A DNA stretch of 64,000 nt from Apoda limacodes (GCA_946406115.1 OX291547.1:18605001-18669000); one strand, 5' to 3'. Positions 35,436 through 48,508 are shown, counted from the first letter of the stretch. The notes: generated by a model from the sequence alone, not told the origin. Numbers and translations are program-made.

Positions 35436-36075
35436 CGTAGGAAGTAACATCCGAAACTATACTCAACTGGCAACATTTAATTTGCGTTTCAACTCAGTAA
35501 TATTCGAATCCTTATTATTACGAGCTGTGGTTCAAGCCACACACGCAGATTGCTTGAGATTTTTAGCTTCTTTGCATGACCGATTAAGCCTCGGCCGTTT
35601 TTTGACACCGGCAGCAACTCGGGTTAAAAATAAAACATTCCATACCAGCGAGAATCGTCTCAGTGACTGCGGCTGCTGTCAGGATCTTCTGAGCTCAAGC
35701 AGAACTGTCTCCACGGGTACGATGCATAAAAATCATGCAATCCATTTATAATGCCACAAATTACGTCAATTAGTTAGCCCAGATGGATTAGCTTTTGTGC
35801 ATGACTCTTAAGTCCGAACAAGACAGTGGTCTGAGGACCCAAGCGGTGCATCCACTGTGTCGGAATATCCGTCCGGACGTGTAGTCAGCAGAAAGTCCAG
35901 TAAGGATCTCGTATGCCCCTCTGTATCTGGTATTCTCGTTGGTGAAAGTACCAGCTGAGAGAATCCGTAGCTCAGAGCAAATTCATGAGCAGATATCCCT
36001 GCGTAGTTATTGGTTCAAGAACTGATCAACTCACGATGGTGGGCGTTAAAGTCTCCCAAAATAACTCCACATTGA
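35436..36075 (-). pseudogene. CR1-like LINE fragment: endonuclease C-terminal part and linker
   Basis: The minus strand reads LGDFNAHHRELISS, then ISAHEFALSYGFSQLVLSPT with RIPDTEGHTRSLLDFLLTTR, and PLGSSDHCLV. GDFNAHH, QLVxxPTRI, LLDLxLT and GSSDHxLV are the C-terminal motifs of the APE-type endonuclease of non-LTR retrotransposons, and both the catalytic Asp-Asn pair and the SDH are kept. Downstream, YASYPWRQFCLSSEDPDSS (35,730-35,672) is the linker before the reverse transcriptase. A stop after ELISS and frameshifts further on show decay. Likely the same family as the plus-strand RT piece at 37.5-38.6 kb, but opposite in strand. Confidence 0.85.
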
Positions 36076-37486
36076 ATGTTGATAGGGTAGCCGCTGAGTT
36101 TACACTTTTCTTTTTACTTATTACCCACATAATCTCAGCCTCCCAGGGCGTAGATTCAGTGATCCCTGGATTCGGGAACCCGTTCAACCTGGGGTCAGCC
36201 GTTTCATCAAGTATCCCTGACCACTGTAACAGCACGCCGCGTCTACGCCTAGCAATGACAGCAACGAGCACCACCGGTCCTCCGCTGGCCGCGCAACGAA
36301 TCCTTAAGAGCTCTGGAATTCTTACTCACCGCCAGAAACACAACACTATTTAATGTTAGCGTTATTGTAGCCGCGGTTTTTTTTAAGGCGGAGGGAGGTA
36401 CTTCCCAGTTCGGGGAGCCTATTCGAGGGAGTACTCGCTGTGACCTTTAAAGGTAGACCTTAACTTATTTGCTGTACCCTACCTTTACTACTTTTAACTT
36501 GATTTTTTGGCACAGAGATAGCCGAACAAAGAATACTTTAGTCCCGATCGAGAGATCCCACAGAAATAGGTTTTGGTTTTTCCACTGGTACAACCGCGGA
36601 AATCGTCTCTTATAATATATTTAATGTAGGTTATGTATAATAAAGCCTATGCAAAGAATAAACTAGCATTTTTATAAAATTTGTTTATTAATCTTTTACC
36701 GAAGTAGTTGACGTTCGTTATATCTCTGACCACGCCTTCGGGGATAAGTTTCGTGATAGTACATGTATATACGATAAAAAGGAACCCTTATAGAGAGACT
36801 TCTGTGTCTGTCCGCCTGCCTGTATATCACTGATATTATTCTTAACAACTACAAATGATATAAACTTGAAATAATGGTACAGCCTTAGAACTTGCTTGAC
36901 TGCATCTATATAAAAAATACTACTTATGCTTTTATATTATTCATGGGTCTGGGCCTAAGGGGTTGAAACTTAAAATTGAGGTTACTAAGGCAAGAACACT
37001 CTCATAAAAGAACTCGCACTTGACCCTTTTTTAATATTCTTACAACTGTACTGTAAACAGGTGTTTATAAAATTAAAAAAGTGGAATTGCCTATTCTAAA
37101 TAAAATGGATTTGCTTGACTTAGGCGCAATTACACCGATTGCCCTGTTTACGCACCTGAAGCAGACTCAGGTAACGAGACAATCAATGTTCCCCAGAACA
37201 TCTTAAAATCCAAGTAACTGTTATTTTCAATATCCAACTGTCAAGCTCAGCTAAGCACAGTGGACAAGATAAAAAAGTTGATGCGCGAAGCTAAATTCAC
37301 TTAACCCTCTTCAAAGGCTTATAAATGTGTCCATTCCAAGCTTTTACCTTGCATTAAACATTCATGTATTGTAGTGATCTTTACACCTTTATTTACGTTC
37401 CGTTATCCTTGCGTACCTACATTATATATTTTAAAGTGCAATGCATGAGTCGTACACGTACTAAATACAAACTATTGTTTTAGTAA
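36076..37486. other. Repeat-rich intergenic DNA, no gene
   Basis: 36,076-36,460 may still be flanking LINE material (open on both strands, GC-richer) but no endonuclease N-terminal motif was recognised. A 'gaactcgcacttgaccctttt' scrap of the 'agtgcgagtcgg' repeat lies at 37,010-37,030. Confidence 0.45.
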
Positions 37487-38640
37487 ACGAACGATAATCC
37501 TGGATTTAGCTAAAGCATTTGACACAGTCCTCGTAACTTTCTGAATTAAAAAACCCGGTCCCGCACCCGCATTGAGGGTTCCTTATAAACTTGTAGGTAT
37601 GTATGTAGTTCATTACGGGAATTGAATTTTTAATGGATGAAAAATACCGCAAAATAATAATAAGTGCGTACCTATAATGTATAGCTACATTCACTAAAAT
37701 AATTATTAGGTAACTAATGGAAGTACTCAACATTGCTCTAACGACAAAATAAACTATATTGAGGGACAAACTGAACTGTGCCGTTAGAAATTTGTTGTCC
37801 CTCCCTACACATCGTTTACCGACTACAAATAAGTGTCATAATTTATGGTAAAATGCTAAAACACACTTGTTTTACTCAAAGTAATTATGTCCAAGCTCAT
37901 GGATTATATTATCTAAATAAGAATAACGTACTGATAGCATAGACATTAATGCTGGTGTCCCGCAAGGCTCTGTGCTGTTTCTAAAGTATATCAATGACAT
38001 GTTGGACATCAACAACATACGTTGCTATGCAGATGACAGTACTGGAGACGCTTATTACACGGATCGTGCTAACATCTATCATTCCGTTGTGGAGAAAAGG
38101 CGTGGAGAACTGTTTCAAATGAGGCCACTCTGTCCAAGGTCTCTGACTGGGGACGGAAAAACTTGGTCCACTTCAACCCTATAAAGGCCAAGTCTGCGCG
38201 TTCTCCGCTAAAGAAACCCCATTCACTGTGGTCTCACAATTCCAGAACACTCCCCTAACCATCTCTAAGAGCATTGGGATCTTTGGTGTTGACATTTTCA
38301 GCGATGTTTAGTTTCAAGATTATTTGCAAGACAAGGTGAAGCTGGCATCCAAAAAACTTGGTGTACTCAACAGAGCGAAGCAGTACTTCACGTCGGGGCA
38401 AAGGTTGCTGCTTTACAAGCCGCAAGTTCAGTCGCATATATATCCATATATCATCTCTGGGCGGGTGCACCCGGATACCAGCTTGACTCTTTTGGTTCAA
38501 CGACGGGCTGCGAGAATTGACGATCCCAAACTCACTTGCCGCATCGCGCCCTTAAGTCTGAGGAGAGACTTCGGGCTCCTGTGTTTGTTATAGTGCGATT
38601 GTTTTTTGCGGTCAAAACTGAAGGGCTCCATTCCCTATGT
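37487..38640 (+). pseudogene. CR1-like LINE fragment: reverse transcriptase with YADD, interrupted
   Basis: A first piece at 37,491-37,532 reads TIILDLAKAFDTV (motif A with the catalytic Asp). After about 400 bp of unrelated sequence the protein resumes at 37,946 with INAGVPQGSVL, YINDMLDINNIRCYADDST (motif C, both Asp kept), then shifted frames to LASKKLGVLNRAKQYF and LLVQRRAARIDDPKL. The order agrees with a CR1/jockey-type reverse transcriptase. Frameshifts and stops (e.g. after TSTL at 38,184) make it non-functional. The minus frame at 38,255-38,500 is a shadow. Confidence 0.88.
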
Positions 38641-39072
38641 CACAACGGACCACGGGTGAACATGATTTATGCACATGATACAGAGATAGCTAGAGGCATA
38701 GGACAAGAGAGAATAATAAGCACGAAATGAATATCTCGTTAACTTCGCAAGTCAGCAAAATCATAACTAGATTTTTGGAACTGGTTTATCTGGAGGGACT
38801 AAGAAGGACATAGAATAATTCGAGAGCTCAAATAGGTATACATTTTTGCACGGCTACGATCGCAAAGCAGTGTGTTTTCACGGCGCAACAGTTGCTGGAG
38901 GGACAGTGACAAGGGGACTGCTTTAAGAATCACACGGCGACTAATTTTGTCATCATAAAATATGTTGTGTTACGTAATATTACTTGAACCAGTTTGTACC
39001 TATGCAGGTACAAATTCATTTACAATTTTCACAATTTTTTCAAAATTTTAACAAAAAAAAAAACAAATTATT
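38641..39072. other. Short intergenic stretch, nothing recognised
   Basis: Some of it may be the decayed 3-prime end of the LINE; no motif recognised. Confidence 0.4.
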
Positions 39073-39316
39073 CGGGTCCGTGGCTCAGTGGGTAATCAAT
39101 TGACTGCTAAATCAAGGGGCGTGGGTTCGATTTCCTCACAAGACAAACATTTATTATTTGTACTTTTCTTGAGACGGGGAATTTTCTATGTATTTACAAA
39201 AAAATATATATATATATATATATATATCCGTCGTCTGGTATCCATAACACAAGCTTTGCTTACTTTGGATACAGACGGCGCTGTGTGTAATATCCAAAAA
39301 TATTTATTATATTCAT
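39073..39316 (+). mobile_element. tRNA-derived SINE, family A, plus copy with (AT)n
   Basis: Head 'ggtccgtggctcagtgggta' (A box) and 'gtgggttcgatttcc' (B box) mimic a tRNA; the body is co-linear with 49,470-49,740. An (AT)n run of about 24 bp sits at 39,204-39,228 in the middle. The tail has 'ggtatccataacacaagc' and 'acggcgctgtgtg' and ends 'aaatatttattatattc'. Confidence 0.9.
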
Positions 39317-40610
39317 AGGAATAGTCGTTATCGAGAAACTAATAAAACTCTACAATACAATAATATATAAACCATTAAGGCATACATATAACCGCTATAG
39401 TAAACGATCCAAGACACGGCAATCCGTTTTTATAGGCTGCCTGGGACAGGGAGGGATTAACGTTTTCACAGGATGTAAAATTTTAATTCCTCTGCATAAA
39501 GGGCAGGGCGCAAGGTGCGAGGTGGGACGCGTCGAAAATTGACGTGTTATTGGGCCCCAGTGAAACGACCCTGGATTTATACACAGCACAACACAAAAAA
39601 TTCTGCAAGGACTAGTTATATATTTAGCACACAAAACTTTTTTGTTCATACTGAAATCACAATAATATTATAAACAAGCGACTTTGTCCTGAATATGCCC
39701 CGACTATGTCCGGGTTGAACAATTATTGACCCGGTGAACGTTGTTTCTCCTTTGTTGTAACGACTAGCAAGCCATCTATTGTCAAACAGCACAACCACTA
39801 TGCAAATTCAAACACAATATCGTACCGTACCGTATCTTAATTAGAACATTTTTAATGAAATTTAGTTTGTATGAACCGGGCTTTGACTATGATGATGACA
39901 TATAGATAAAAGATAGAAGTAATGTGAAAATATTTGGATTCGAAAAAATATAGCAAACCATATCCTAGATTAAATCACACATGTTACTTTATGCCGATGA
40001 AGAGCTCCCACAGGAACGGGTCTTTCTGCCGCCGACGAAACCGCGAGCACAGCTAAAAAGGCTGCTTGATAAAAAAAATTTGCTGATAATATGGTTTAGT
40101 CACAAATTATTGATTTTTACGTCATCCATCGGTGATTTTTAAATCCTGATGTATAAATAGCTAGATTTCTACGCTATCTAAATATGAAGTACACCGGTTT
40201 GTTGCGTGCCGTACACACATTTAGTTAGGGTTTCGTAGAATCAGAATTATGGCGGATATTTGAAAAACTCGTAACCCGACTTTGTTCTAACCTCGTACCG
40301 CCAAGCGCCTCTTCGACTAAAATGCGTTTTTCGGACGTAATTATTGTTTTTAATTGAGGAATGTTATGGTTTTATTTTTTTCAGAATTTTACATGGTTTA
40401 TAAACTTATATTTACTACATGTATTACACAACTGACAACTTCATATTTAAGTAATTTTCAATGGAAGTTCTACTTTTTTTTTTCTTTTCCAAGTTCATTT
40501 TATAAGTTGGTCGACTATTACTCGTTAACTTGAAAAGCCTACTTAGCTGTGGTAGTTTTCCTTTTAACCTCGTTATGTATACTTCGACTGTGATTTTTTT
40601 CACATATCAA
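39317..40610. other. Intergenic DNA with repeat scraps
   Basis: A short 'acccggtgaacgttgtttct' block at 39,730 is related to 14,578. No gene seen. Confidence 0.45.
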
Positions 40611-40611
40611 A

Positions 40612-41345
40612 AAAAACCGGCCAAGTGCGAGTCTGGCTCGCGCACCGAAGGTTCCGTACAAACTTATTATATGTAGATACTTCGTTCATGAGATCACGTC
40701 TCACAAGTTTATCAGTTTTGGATCTCTTCCTGTATTTGTAATGAAACATCCTGTTTTTTTCCAACTTTGATGATAGGTTTTGATTTATTTGTGTCATAAT
40801 GTGCGAAAAAATTACCGTAGTTTGGGCATATTTTTAATAGTAGTCACTTGAAAGCTTGGTTTTTTACAACTTTGAGTGACCGTTTACTTTAGTAGTTGAT
40901 ATTAATTTCAATTTGATACCTCTATGCATTCTTGAGTAAAACAGTCTGTCTGTCTGTCTAGGCCAGACAGACAGACGGACAAACTTTTTTTGATGTGTTA
41001 TTATTAAAAATAACGAGTTTCGGATTTTTTTCTATATTTGTGATGTAAGACCTTGCTTCGTGTCAAATTTCATGATTCTAGGATAATGGGAAGTACCCCA
41101 TAGGTTATGATATATTTGTGAATGCCAAAATATGAGACAAAAATGGCCGTGTTTTTTTATTGCGTTGACCTAAAAACTTGATTTTTTTACAACTTAAACA
41201 TTAGTATTTGATATTAATTTTAACTTGATATCTCTACGCGTTCTTAAGTAAAAGGGTGTGGACAGACAGACATACAGACGGACAACAAAGTGATCCTATA
41301 GTGTATAATAATGGGTTCCTTCTTTCTTTTGAGGAACGGAACCCT
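40612..41345 (+). repeat. Repeat family H ('ccggccaagtgcgagtc'), long copy
   Basis: Begins 'ccggccaagtgcgagtctgg' then 'gcgcaccgaaggttccgtac', contains an inverted pair GTCTGTCTGTCT/AGACAGACAGAC at 40,951-40,979, and ends 'cttttgaggaacggaaccct'. The second half is co-linear with 59,995-60,685, where a family E copy has inserted. Truncated or reversed pieces lie at 52,845-52,888 and 53,165-53,400. Confidence 0.8.
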
Positions 41346-44194
41346 GTAAACAGGTGCATGTTTACCATTGTCCAATAAACCATTGTCCATTATTACCTCA
41401 TAGTGCAAAGAACCGAACTGTCTTAAATTGTTATTGTACAGAACTCCCATTTACGGTGTGGGTTACTGTATGAACATGCTTGTACCTTGTCTCCTTCAGA
41501 GAACTTACGTGTTGGTGAATTGTTCATAAAGCTGGGTGTTGTCATAGTAATAGTTATTTTGGTCAACATGATATTAATTATGTTCTCACTTCCCTACCGA
41601 ATATATCTTGTATGGTGTTTGACCATTCCTATGGTATGTTGATCTTTGGTTTTACTATTCAGAGTTTCACCTGGGAATCTTGAAAGGTAATCTGCATTAG
41701 TGTTATTTAAAGATGTCTTAAATTTAATATTATAATGCAAGGCAAGGCTGGCAAGGTTTTATATGGATAAAAAATTGCTGCTACTGGTTTAGTAATTAAA
41801 ATAAATTTTCGGCCATAACAATAGCGGTATAATTTTTTTAATCCCTAGTAAATACCAGTGGCTTCCTTGTCTATTTGACTTTATTTCTGTTCAGCACATG
41901 TTAGCATCCTCGACGCAAAAAAAGTAAAGCTATCAAACCTGTTGGTGATGCGTTAGTTGCTAGTATTAATGGTTTAAATGGGGCAAAATGTTTAAGTATT
42001 TTTTTGCTGAGGATTTCTTGTTTTATTGTGTCAAAGATTATTTTGAATTTTTTCGACCATTTGAAATTGATTTTCCTTTTTTGAGTAAGGTATTTAAAAG
42101 GATTTGTTATGGTGGCTAGATTAGGTATGAATTTATTGTAATAATTTGCCATGCCTAAAAAAGTTCGCAACTCTTTAATATTAAAGATCATTATGCTTAC
42201 GTAATTGCCTTTACTATTTTTGTGTAAACAATCTTTATCTATTGTGAGCCCTAAGTAGTTGATATTCTTTTTCAAGAACATCTTTTAGTTTTTGTAGTAC
42301 TAGCTTAAGTCGAAGAAGTAACTGTTTTTCAGATGCACCCTGAATTATATTATCATCAAAAAACATTGCGTTCCCTCTAATCCTTGTAATAACTTATCCA
42401 TAAATGTCTGCAAAAGATTTGGTGCAACTTTGACACCGAACATTAATCTGTTTACTTTGTATTACCTTTATGAGTACTAAGTGTTCGTAAAAGAGCACTT
42501 TTATTATCCATTTCCATATTAAGATATGCTTCTGTGATGTCAAGTGTACAGAATAATGTTCCTCCGTTTATTTCTGAAAATATGTCCTCTATAATAGGTA
42601 TAGGATATTTTTCATCTTTAGCGTAACTTTGTAATCCGGCGGATCCATAAGCGGATAGTTCTAGTCGGTTTATCTACAATGACAATCGACACAATCTACT
42701 TTAGTTAGAACATTGTCGTTGCACAACCTTTCAATTTCATCAACTTTTTACTTCAGTGCATACAGAAATCTTCTTGGTTTTAGAAATATAGGTGGTGAAT
42801 TTTCTTTCAGGTTTAGGTGTGCTTGAAACTTTAGTATTTAATCAAGATCGGTCTGGAATACGAAAGTAGAATATTATAAGACGGAAGTAAAAGTTGGTCT
42901 AATTTTGAGTACAGTATGTTATCTGTTACATGTATGTCAGCTTATTCTATGTTTAATTCTTTCATCCAGCTTCTTCCAAATATTGGAACTATATCTTTAT
43001 TAATAATATAGAGCTATCCGTAAAAAGTCTGATTTTTGTTGTTGCATTTTACATAAGAATTACCTACCATTAGGTTCCATTATTTCATATGTTGTTAATC
43101 TCATTTAAGGTTTAAATATTCTTTTAGTTATCTTGCATTTTTTGTAATTTTCAAGAGATATTGACGAGAGTGTAGCCCCGGTATCAAATTCCATTTGAAC
43201 TTTTTTCAATTTCTATCTCTTTTGTAATTATGTATTTCTCGCAATTTCGCTGTTAAACATGTTTATGTCGCAAATGCTTTCTTAACTTGAATTGTTTGGA
43301 GAGCCTTCCATCAAATTAGTATTTATATTCTGCTTAAGGCAAACTCCGGCTAGATGTCCCTTATTTTGGATGTTGATAAGAGAAGATAATTTTGAAGTAG
43401 TTTAGTGCGAATGTCCTCGTCTTTTAAGCGTCTTACGAATTACAAAAACAGAAAGTTTTCTGGTATGGATGCAATTTTTGCATTTAAAATCGCAGTTAGC
43501 GCCAAGTCTTTTTAATTTTTGCTACGGTCTCATCTCTTTTCTAAAGTTGTGAGATAAATTTATGTTATATTGCTCAAATACTAGCTTTTGGGTCTATGTA
43601 CTCATCCAATAGCTTAGTCAATTCTTCGAAAGATTTGCTGATAGGTTCATAAGTGACATGAAGTGATAGTCATCATAAGATAGTGATCATAAGTCACATA
43701 AGAAATAAGTTTTCTTTGTTTGATCGGAAACGTTATTTAACAAGAAGTACACGTTCAACCGTTTTATGATGAAGTTATTAAATGTTTCCTGTTCCTGTAA
43801 GGGTTAAACATTTATCTTTGGGGCTTGATAAAGAGTTTTTATAGTGCTTTCTGTAGTGGTTGGGGACTGACGTTTAGACTATGACTATGGTTTAAACTAT
43901 GACGAGTTCGAAATGTCACGAGTTTTGTTATCAATATGATATAAATTTCTTCGAAATCGTACCTACACTGTATTTCAGTTTCTATTTCTGATCGTTAGTT
44001 GTAATTCAGTTTTAGTTTTGGCTTCGTCGAATTTTTTTAAGGATTTCTTGTAACTGGTGTACGTTTAGGACGTGAATCTATTTCCTGATTTGGAGTCTTT
44101 GATGTAGAAAAAAATTGTAGTTTTCGCATTTTGTTAGTAAGCCCCGTAAAGCGGAACGTATTCTTCTAGGGTTCTTATTTTCATTATTCGGCAT
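41346..44194 (-). pseudogene. Ty3/gypsy-type retrotransposon gag-pol remnant
   Basis: Minus-strand pieces in gag-pol order: a possible gag start at 44,194 (MPNNENKNPRR), a gag helix near 43,660-43,580, a zinc-knuckle-like GHLAGVC near 43,370-43,340, a protease motif DTGA near 43,185, reverse transcriptase with FFDDN (in place of YVDD) near 42,362-42,345, the RT/RNase H junction with LRTFLGMANYYNKFIPNLA in the open frame 42,281-41,901, an RNase H end with NADYLSRFP near 41,700-41,672, and an integrase C-terminal-like basic patch (RKFSEGDKVQ...HRKW) near 41,510-41,450. The integrase catalytic core is missing between the last two, so there is an internal deletion. Many frameshifts and stops; no LTRs were found. 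Read as an old, inert copy. Confidence 0.85.
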
Positions 44195-44331
44195 TTCTTT
44201 GCCAGTTAATAAATAATAAATTCACATAATTTACTGTCAGTCTATGTCACATTTGATTTTCTTAAGTGTATTATTATTCCATGAAATTTAAAGTATTTTT
44301 AATCTGCCTAACATACAAAGTTCAACTTATA

Positions 44332-44711
44332 GGGGAGACCGAGTGGAGTTAAAAACACTTTTGACATTTTGCTTCATATATAAAATATACTATTAACACA
44401 AATCGTGTGTGATTATTGCCAATCGATAGTTTATTTCTTGTACTTGCGGATGATCAGGTGACACAAAGAAAATGTAAGTGCGAATTCTGTATCGAAAAAT
44501 CGACTTGCACGTCGCAAGTAGGAATTTTGTTTCAACTACCTTCACACGTAAGTGAGTTGTCACAGACGATTCCTGGGTAGTATTTAAGGGTTGTTAAGTA
44601 GAAGTAGTTTTTGTACTGAACTGAGCATTAAAATTAATGCTAAAATAAAATAAATAACGGTTTTAAGTTCCGCGAAATCAGTGAGCTGTTTCAAATTACC
44701 TCGGTCTCCCC
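44332..44711. mobile_element. 380-bp MITE with GGGGAGACCGAG ends
   Basis: GGGGAGACCGAG at 44,332-44,343 is mirrored exactly at 44,700-44,711, and TA lies outside both ends (44,330-44,331; 44,712-44,713). The first nine bases and the TA target match the 1.8-kb element at 29,833, but the interior is different, so it may be a distant non-autonomous relative. No coding capacity. Confidence 0.85.
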
Positions 44712-45054
44712 TACTTATATCATAAAAAATCCTTATATGTCCGGATATTCGGCCGTCTGTCCGGATTGTACCCGGACTTTAAACTTATACAGCATATGAA
44801 TAAAATTGTACCATTTATAGGTACCTACTATCTCACTCATGAGTTAACAGCAATCAACTTGTAGTTTAAGCTTTCAACATAAAATAGGATTTAACAATTT
44901 ATTTGATTATATGACTATGTCCGGACTTTTTAAATGTTTTTAAAGTAGATACCGCGACTCGCAAAATGCAATGCGGTTCAGTCAATCACAGATGGTGGAT
45001 TGTATTATCGTCGAGGGAAAAGGCTGGATTCCAGCGGCTCAGTTTTCAACAAAC

Positions 45055-45130
45055 GCTTTCAAACCTAAGGGGAGGCCTAAGTCCCGCAAGGGACGATTGG
45101 CAGTTACTATGATAACAATGATGGTGATGC
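45055..45130 (+). mobile_element. RTE-like LINE 3-prime scrap
   Basis: 'ggggaggcctaagtcccgca' followed by 'gggacgattggcag' and a run resembling (atgatg)n is the usual 3-prime end of lepidopteran RTE elements. Confidence 0.5.
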
Positions 45131-45639
45131 CCCATTGATGTAATAACAGTTATATTTGTAGTAAAGGTCAAAAAATTGACGAGTTTTAGTGGCCCTACGT
45201 GAAAATAGCCTAAAGCAACCAATACCTAATATTTTGTGAAATACGAGTATAAAGTATAATAAATAGCTGTACGTCAATGAGCGGTCCACACAGACGTTGA
45301 TGGACACACTGCGATGCGCGGCTGCGATGTGTTGTGGCGCCCTAATATCGTCGCTTTGTCAGTTACGGCCGCGGTCGCACGTCGCACTGGACTGGATCCT
45401 GATACTGCCGCAATTTGCTCCTTTACTTATATATATATTTAATCCATTACCAACCTAGCATACACTAATACATATCTTTACATAAGAGTATTTGGAACTG
45501 GGTGGTAAGTGTCACGTCACCATTCTTATAGGGATAGACATCATGCACTAAATTATAAGTTTTAGCAATCACAATATGAAATACTAATAAATATAAAGAT
45601 TTACACAAACTTTTAAAAAATACATTACAATTGAACTTC

Positions 45640-45862
45640 GGAGGTGGCCTAGGGGTTTCAATTTCACTTCGCATCCTAAGAGGCGGAGGTTCTATTACGG
45701 CGTGTACTAACTATAGTATTTTTCTTAATTTCTCAAGTACATTGATTTTATTTATTCCACTGGCTTTTCGGTGAAGGAAAAAATCGCGAGGAAACCTGAA
45801 TACATAAAAAAAAACATAGGTGAAGTCCACAATCCACACTGGGCCCACGTGATGTCCGGACA
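45640..45862 (+). mobile_element. tRNA-derived SINE, family B, diverged copy
   Basis: Same order of blocks as 16,936-17,235: 'gaggtggcctaggggttt', 'tttcttaatttctcaagtac', 'ggcttttcggtgaaggaaa', 'cgaggaaacctgaatac', 'gtgaagtccacaatccacac'. The 3-prime end beyond 'gggcccacgtg' is missing. An opposite-strand open frame begins inside it (45,465-45,674) and is spurious. Confidence 0.82.
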
Positions 45863-45869
45863 TGTTCAC

Positions 45870-47485
45870 TCTTTTGCCACTATTTTCCATAGGAACCTAA
45901 CGGATCTAAGACTTGTGCAAAAAAATGAAACGAAAGTTTGACGGTGCTTAGTGCAACCTCTTAACGTCACACGCACATATTTCGTTTGCAAATTCTGGAA
46001 TGCAATGAAAACAAAATATAGTTTTTCTAAGAAAAGTTTCACATATGGAGTACTTATGCACCACTTTCGTACGCTTCTTTTTCAGTAAACAATTCGATGC
46101 GCCATGTAGTAAATCATTTTTACTACATTGAATAAAGTCCCGTATTTCATAATAATGAGTATACATGTTATGCAATCAGTATTAAACAAATGTATTAAGC
46201 CTAAATATAAAATAGCATAAAAGTTAACTTGGCTTAAAATTGTAAGTTTCACACAGTCATTGCACACTTGAGTCTGGGAATGCATACAAAAAGTCTAGAG
46301 CTCAAGTTATACTGGTGGTGTACCTCATAATTAATTCATATTTGTAAAAAAACATAATGTTCTTACCTTGTTTATCTTAAAAATAACGTATTACAAGAAA
46401 AGAGAAAGGAATATAAACTATTTCCCACGTTTAGTTGACGGCGGCGAACAAAATAACTATAAACATTAGAAAAGAGTTACATAACACATATTCTTTTCAA
46501 AATAAAGTTCAAATTAGTAGTTAAATGCAAAAGTAAACTAAAATAGTCTTTTGTTTCCTTGTTAGCAATAAATTTGATGAGGCTTGACGTGTTTGAAGCA
46601 TAAGCTGAAAGCAAATCTTAAAGGCTTAAAGAGTGTTAAAGGACGTGTCAGGTAGGGTTGGCAATATCTTAAATTAGTATATTAATTAGAATTTTGTTAG
46701 GGAATATCATGTTTATTAGTCGATAAATAATAAAGATTTTAAAGATAGAATATAAAGGATTAATGTTAGTCATCTTTGGGGAATTCAAGAAAATTGTAGT
46801 TTTCTTGTCTTTTCCTAGAAGAAATTTCAAAGGATTGGAAATTTACATAAATATCAATATTATTAACTGTAAATGTTTTATAAAGGTGACTTTAAATGTT
46901 TAAAACATATTACCATAAAAGCTAAATAAACAATAAGCTAGTAAATTCATAAAAATAATAAAATTTATAAGTAAAACTAGCACAAACCTAATGATATAGT
47001 TTGGTTGTTGAAATAGAGTATAATTAAAATCATATTATTGATAGAATTTTTGATTTATTTTGAATAATTTTAAATTTCAAATGTTATAAATAATGCTTGG
47101 TCGATGTTAAATTAAAAAAATTGTAAATTAAACAGCACAAAGCTGAGTTTTAATTTTATTTTGGATTTGAAGTGATTGGAGCTTTTGGAACAAAAAGCAC
47201 CCAGAATACTTGAAACTATAAATATTCGGTTTGACAAGCAAGATTAGTGTGAGCTATAAAGGTTAAGGGGTTAAGAAAGTACGAGAGGAGGGTGAAATTT
47301 GAAATTTTGGTAGAAACAAAATTTAAAATGGGTAGTTAGTCTGGGTCCGCGCGCGCAAGAATACAGTCAATAAGTTTAACTGAAAATCATTTATGATCAG
47401 ATCCGAAATCTGATCGAGCATTTTTATTTAAAGTAGGTTCATAATTAGTGTTTAAAAAAAATTACTATCTTCAACACATTCTAAC

Positions 47486-47486
<1 letters not shown>
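45870..47486. other. AT-rich intergenic DNA, nothing recognised
   Basis: Low-complexity AT-rich sequence with short random open frames only. Confidence 0.5.

Positions 47487-47490
<4 letters not shown>

Positions 47491-47522
<32 letters not shown>
47491..47522. repeat. (TA)16 microsatellite
   Basis: An uninterrupted TA run of about 32 bp. Confidence 0.95.
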
Positions 47523-47525
<3 letters not shown>

Positions 47526-48508
47526 CTTATATAGGAAGGCGTCGTTTTTTTTCCAAGACATGGTGTTTCGCGAGTTCATTTTTCAGTCGTCGTTGTGTTC
47601 TATTTATAATATGTGAATTAGGAGATTTAGGCATAAATCTTCAAGGTTTATGATATTCTATTGTGCAGTGTTCTTTTTTTTTAAATATGTTGAATTCCAC
47701 AAAGAAGATTTGAAGGCAGTCAAAGGTTGTACGAGAGGAGGTTCTCCAGGCGTCCAGACGAGCTTCTTCTACGTTGTTTGTAGAGAAATGGATATAGGTT
47801 CCAAAGCTTTTTAAAAACTACTTTAGGTAACGAGTAAGATGAGAGTATGTATGTGTACAACTTTTGTTAGAATGATGTACTTAAATTTACCTAAACATAT
47901 TATTGTAGCTCATGACATTCATAGATACCTGACAGTCTTTATATTTCAATCCTAGTGAGATGTACATAAAATGCTTTTTCACCGTGAGTGAAACATGTAT
48001 GTATCTACATAAGAGACAATGGTTTCTTTAATCTGCTTCAAGTGTTTAGAAATCTCACTTTTCTATGTATTTTAAAAGGTATCTAACTATGTAACTATGT
48101 AATTTAACGACGTAAATTTTCTTATAATTTTTAATGATTTTTTAATTAAAATTTATTACTTTTAATTTACTGTATGTAATACAGTGGGAGACAATGTTTC
48201 CTTATACATTTAAAACTGAACTAAAATCTCACTTCTTGTATATATGGAAATAAGAAGACTTACAATATAAAGTTCTCATTTTTCTACATCTTTCAACTAA
48301 TACCTATAATCATATCTATCAATATTTTGTTGATGATAGAATTGAACAATTATCATTAATTGTTATTATTGCAAGTGCATCATATCTGATAAATAGTGTT
48401 GGTCTGAATGTATCTGAGATATATTATGTGTTATTTATATTAATATATAATTTTATATAATTTATCTTGGTGAAAATTATTATTATCATTATATTATTAT
48501 TATTATTA
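47523..48508. other. Intergenic DNA, nothing recognised
   Basis: AT-rich; no exon or element recognised. Confidence 0.45.
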
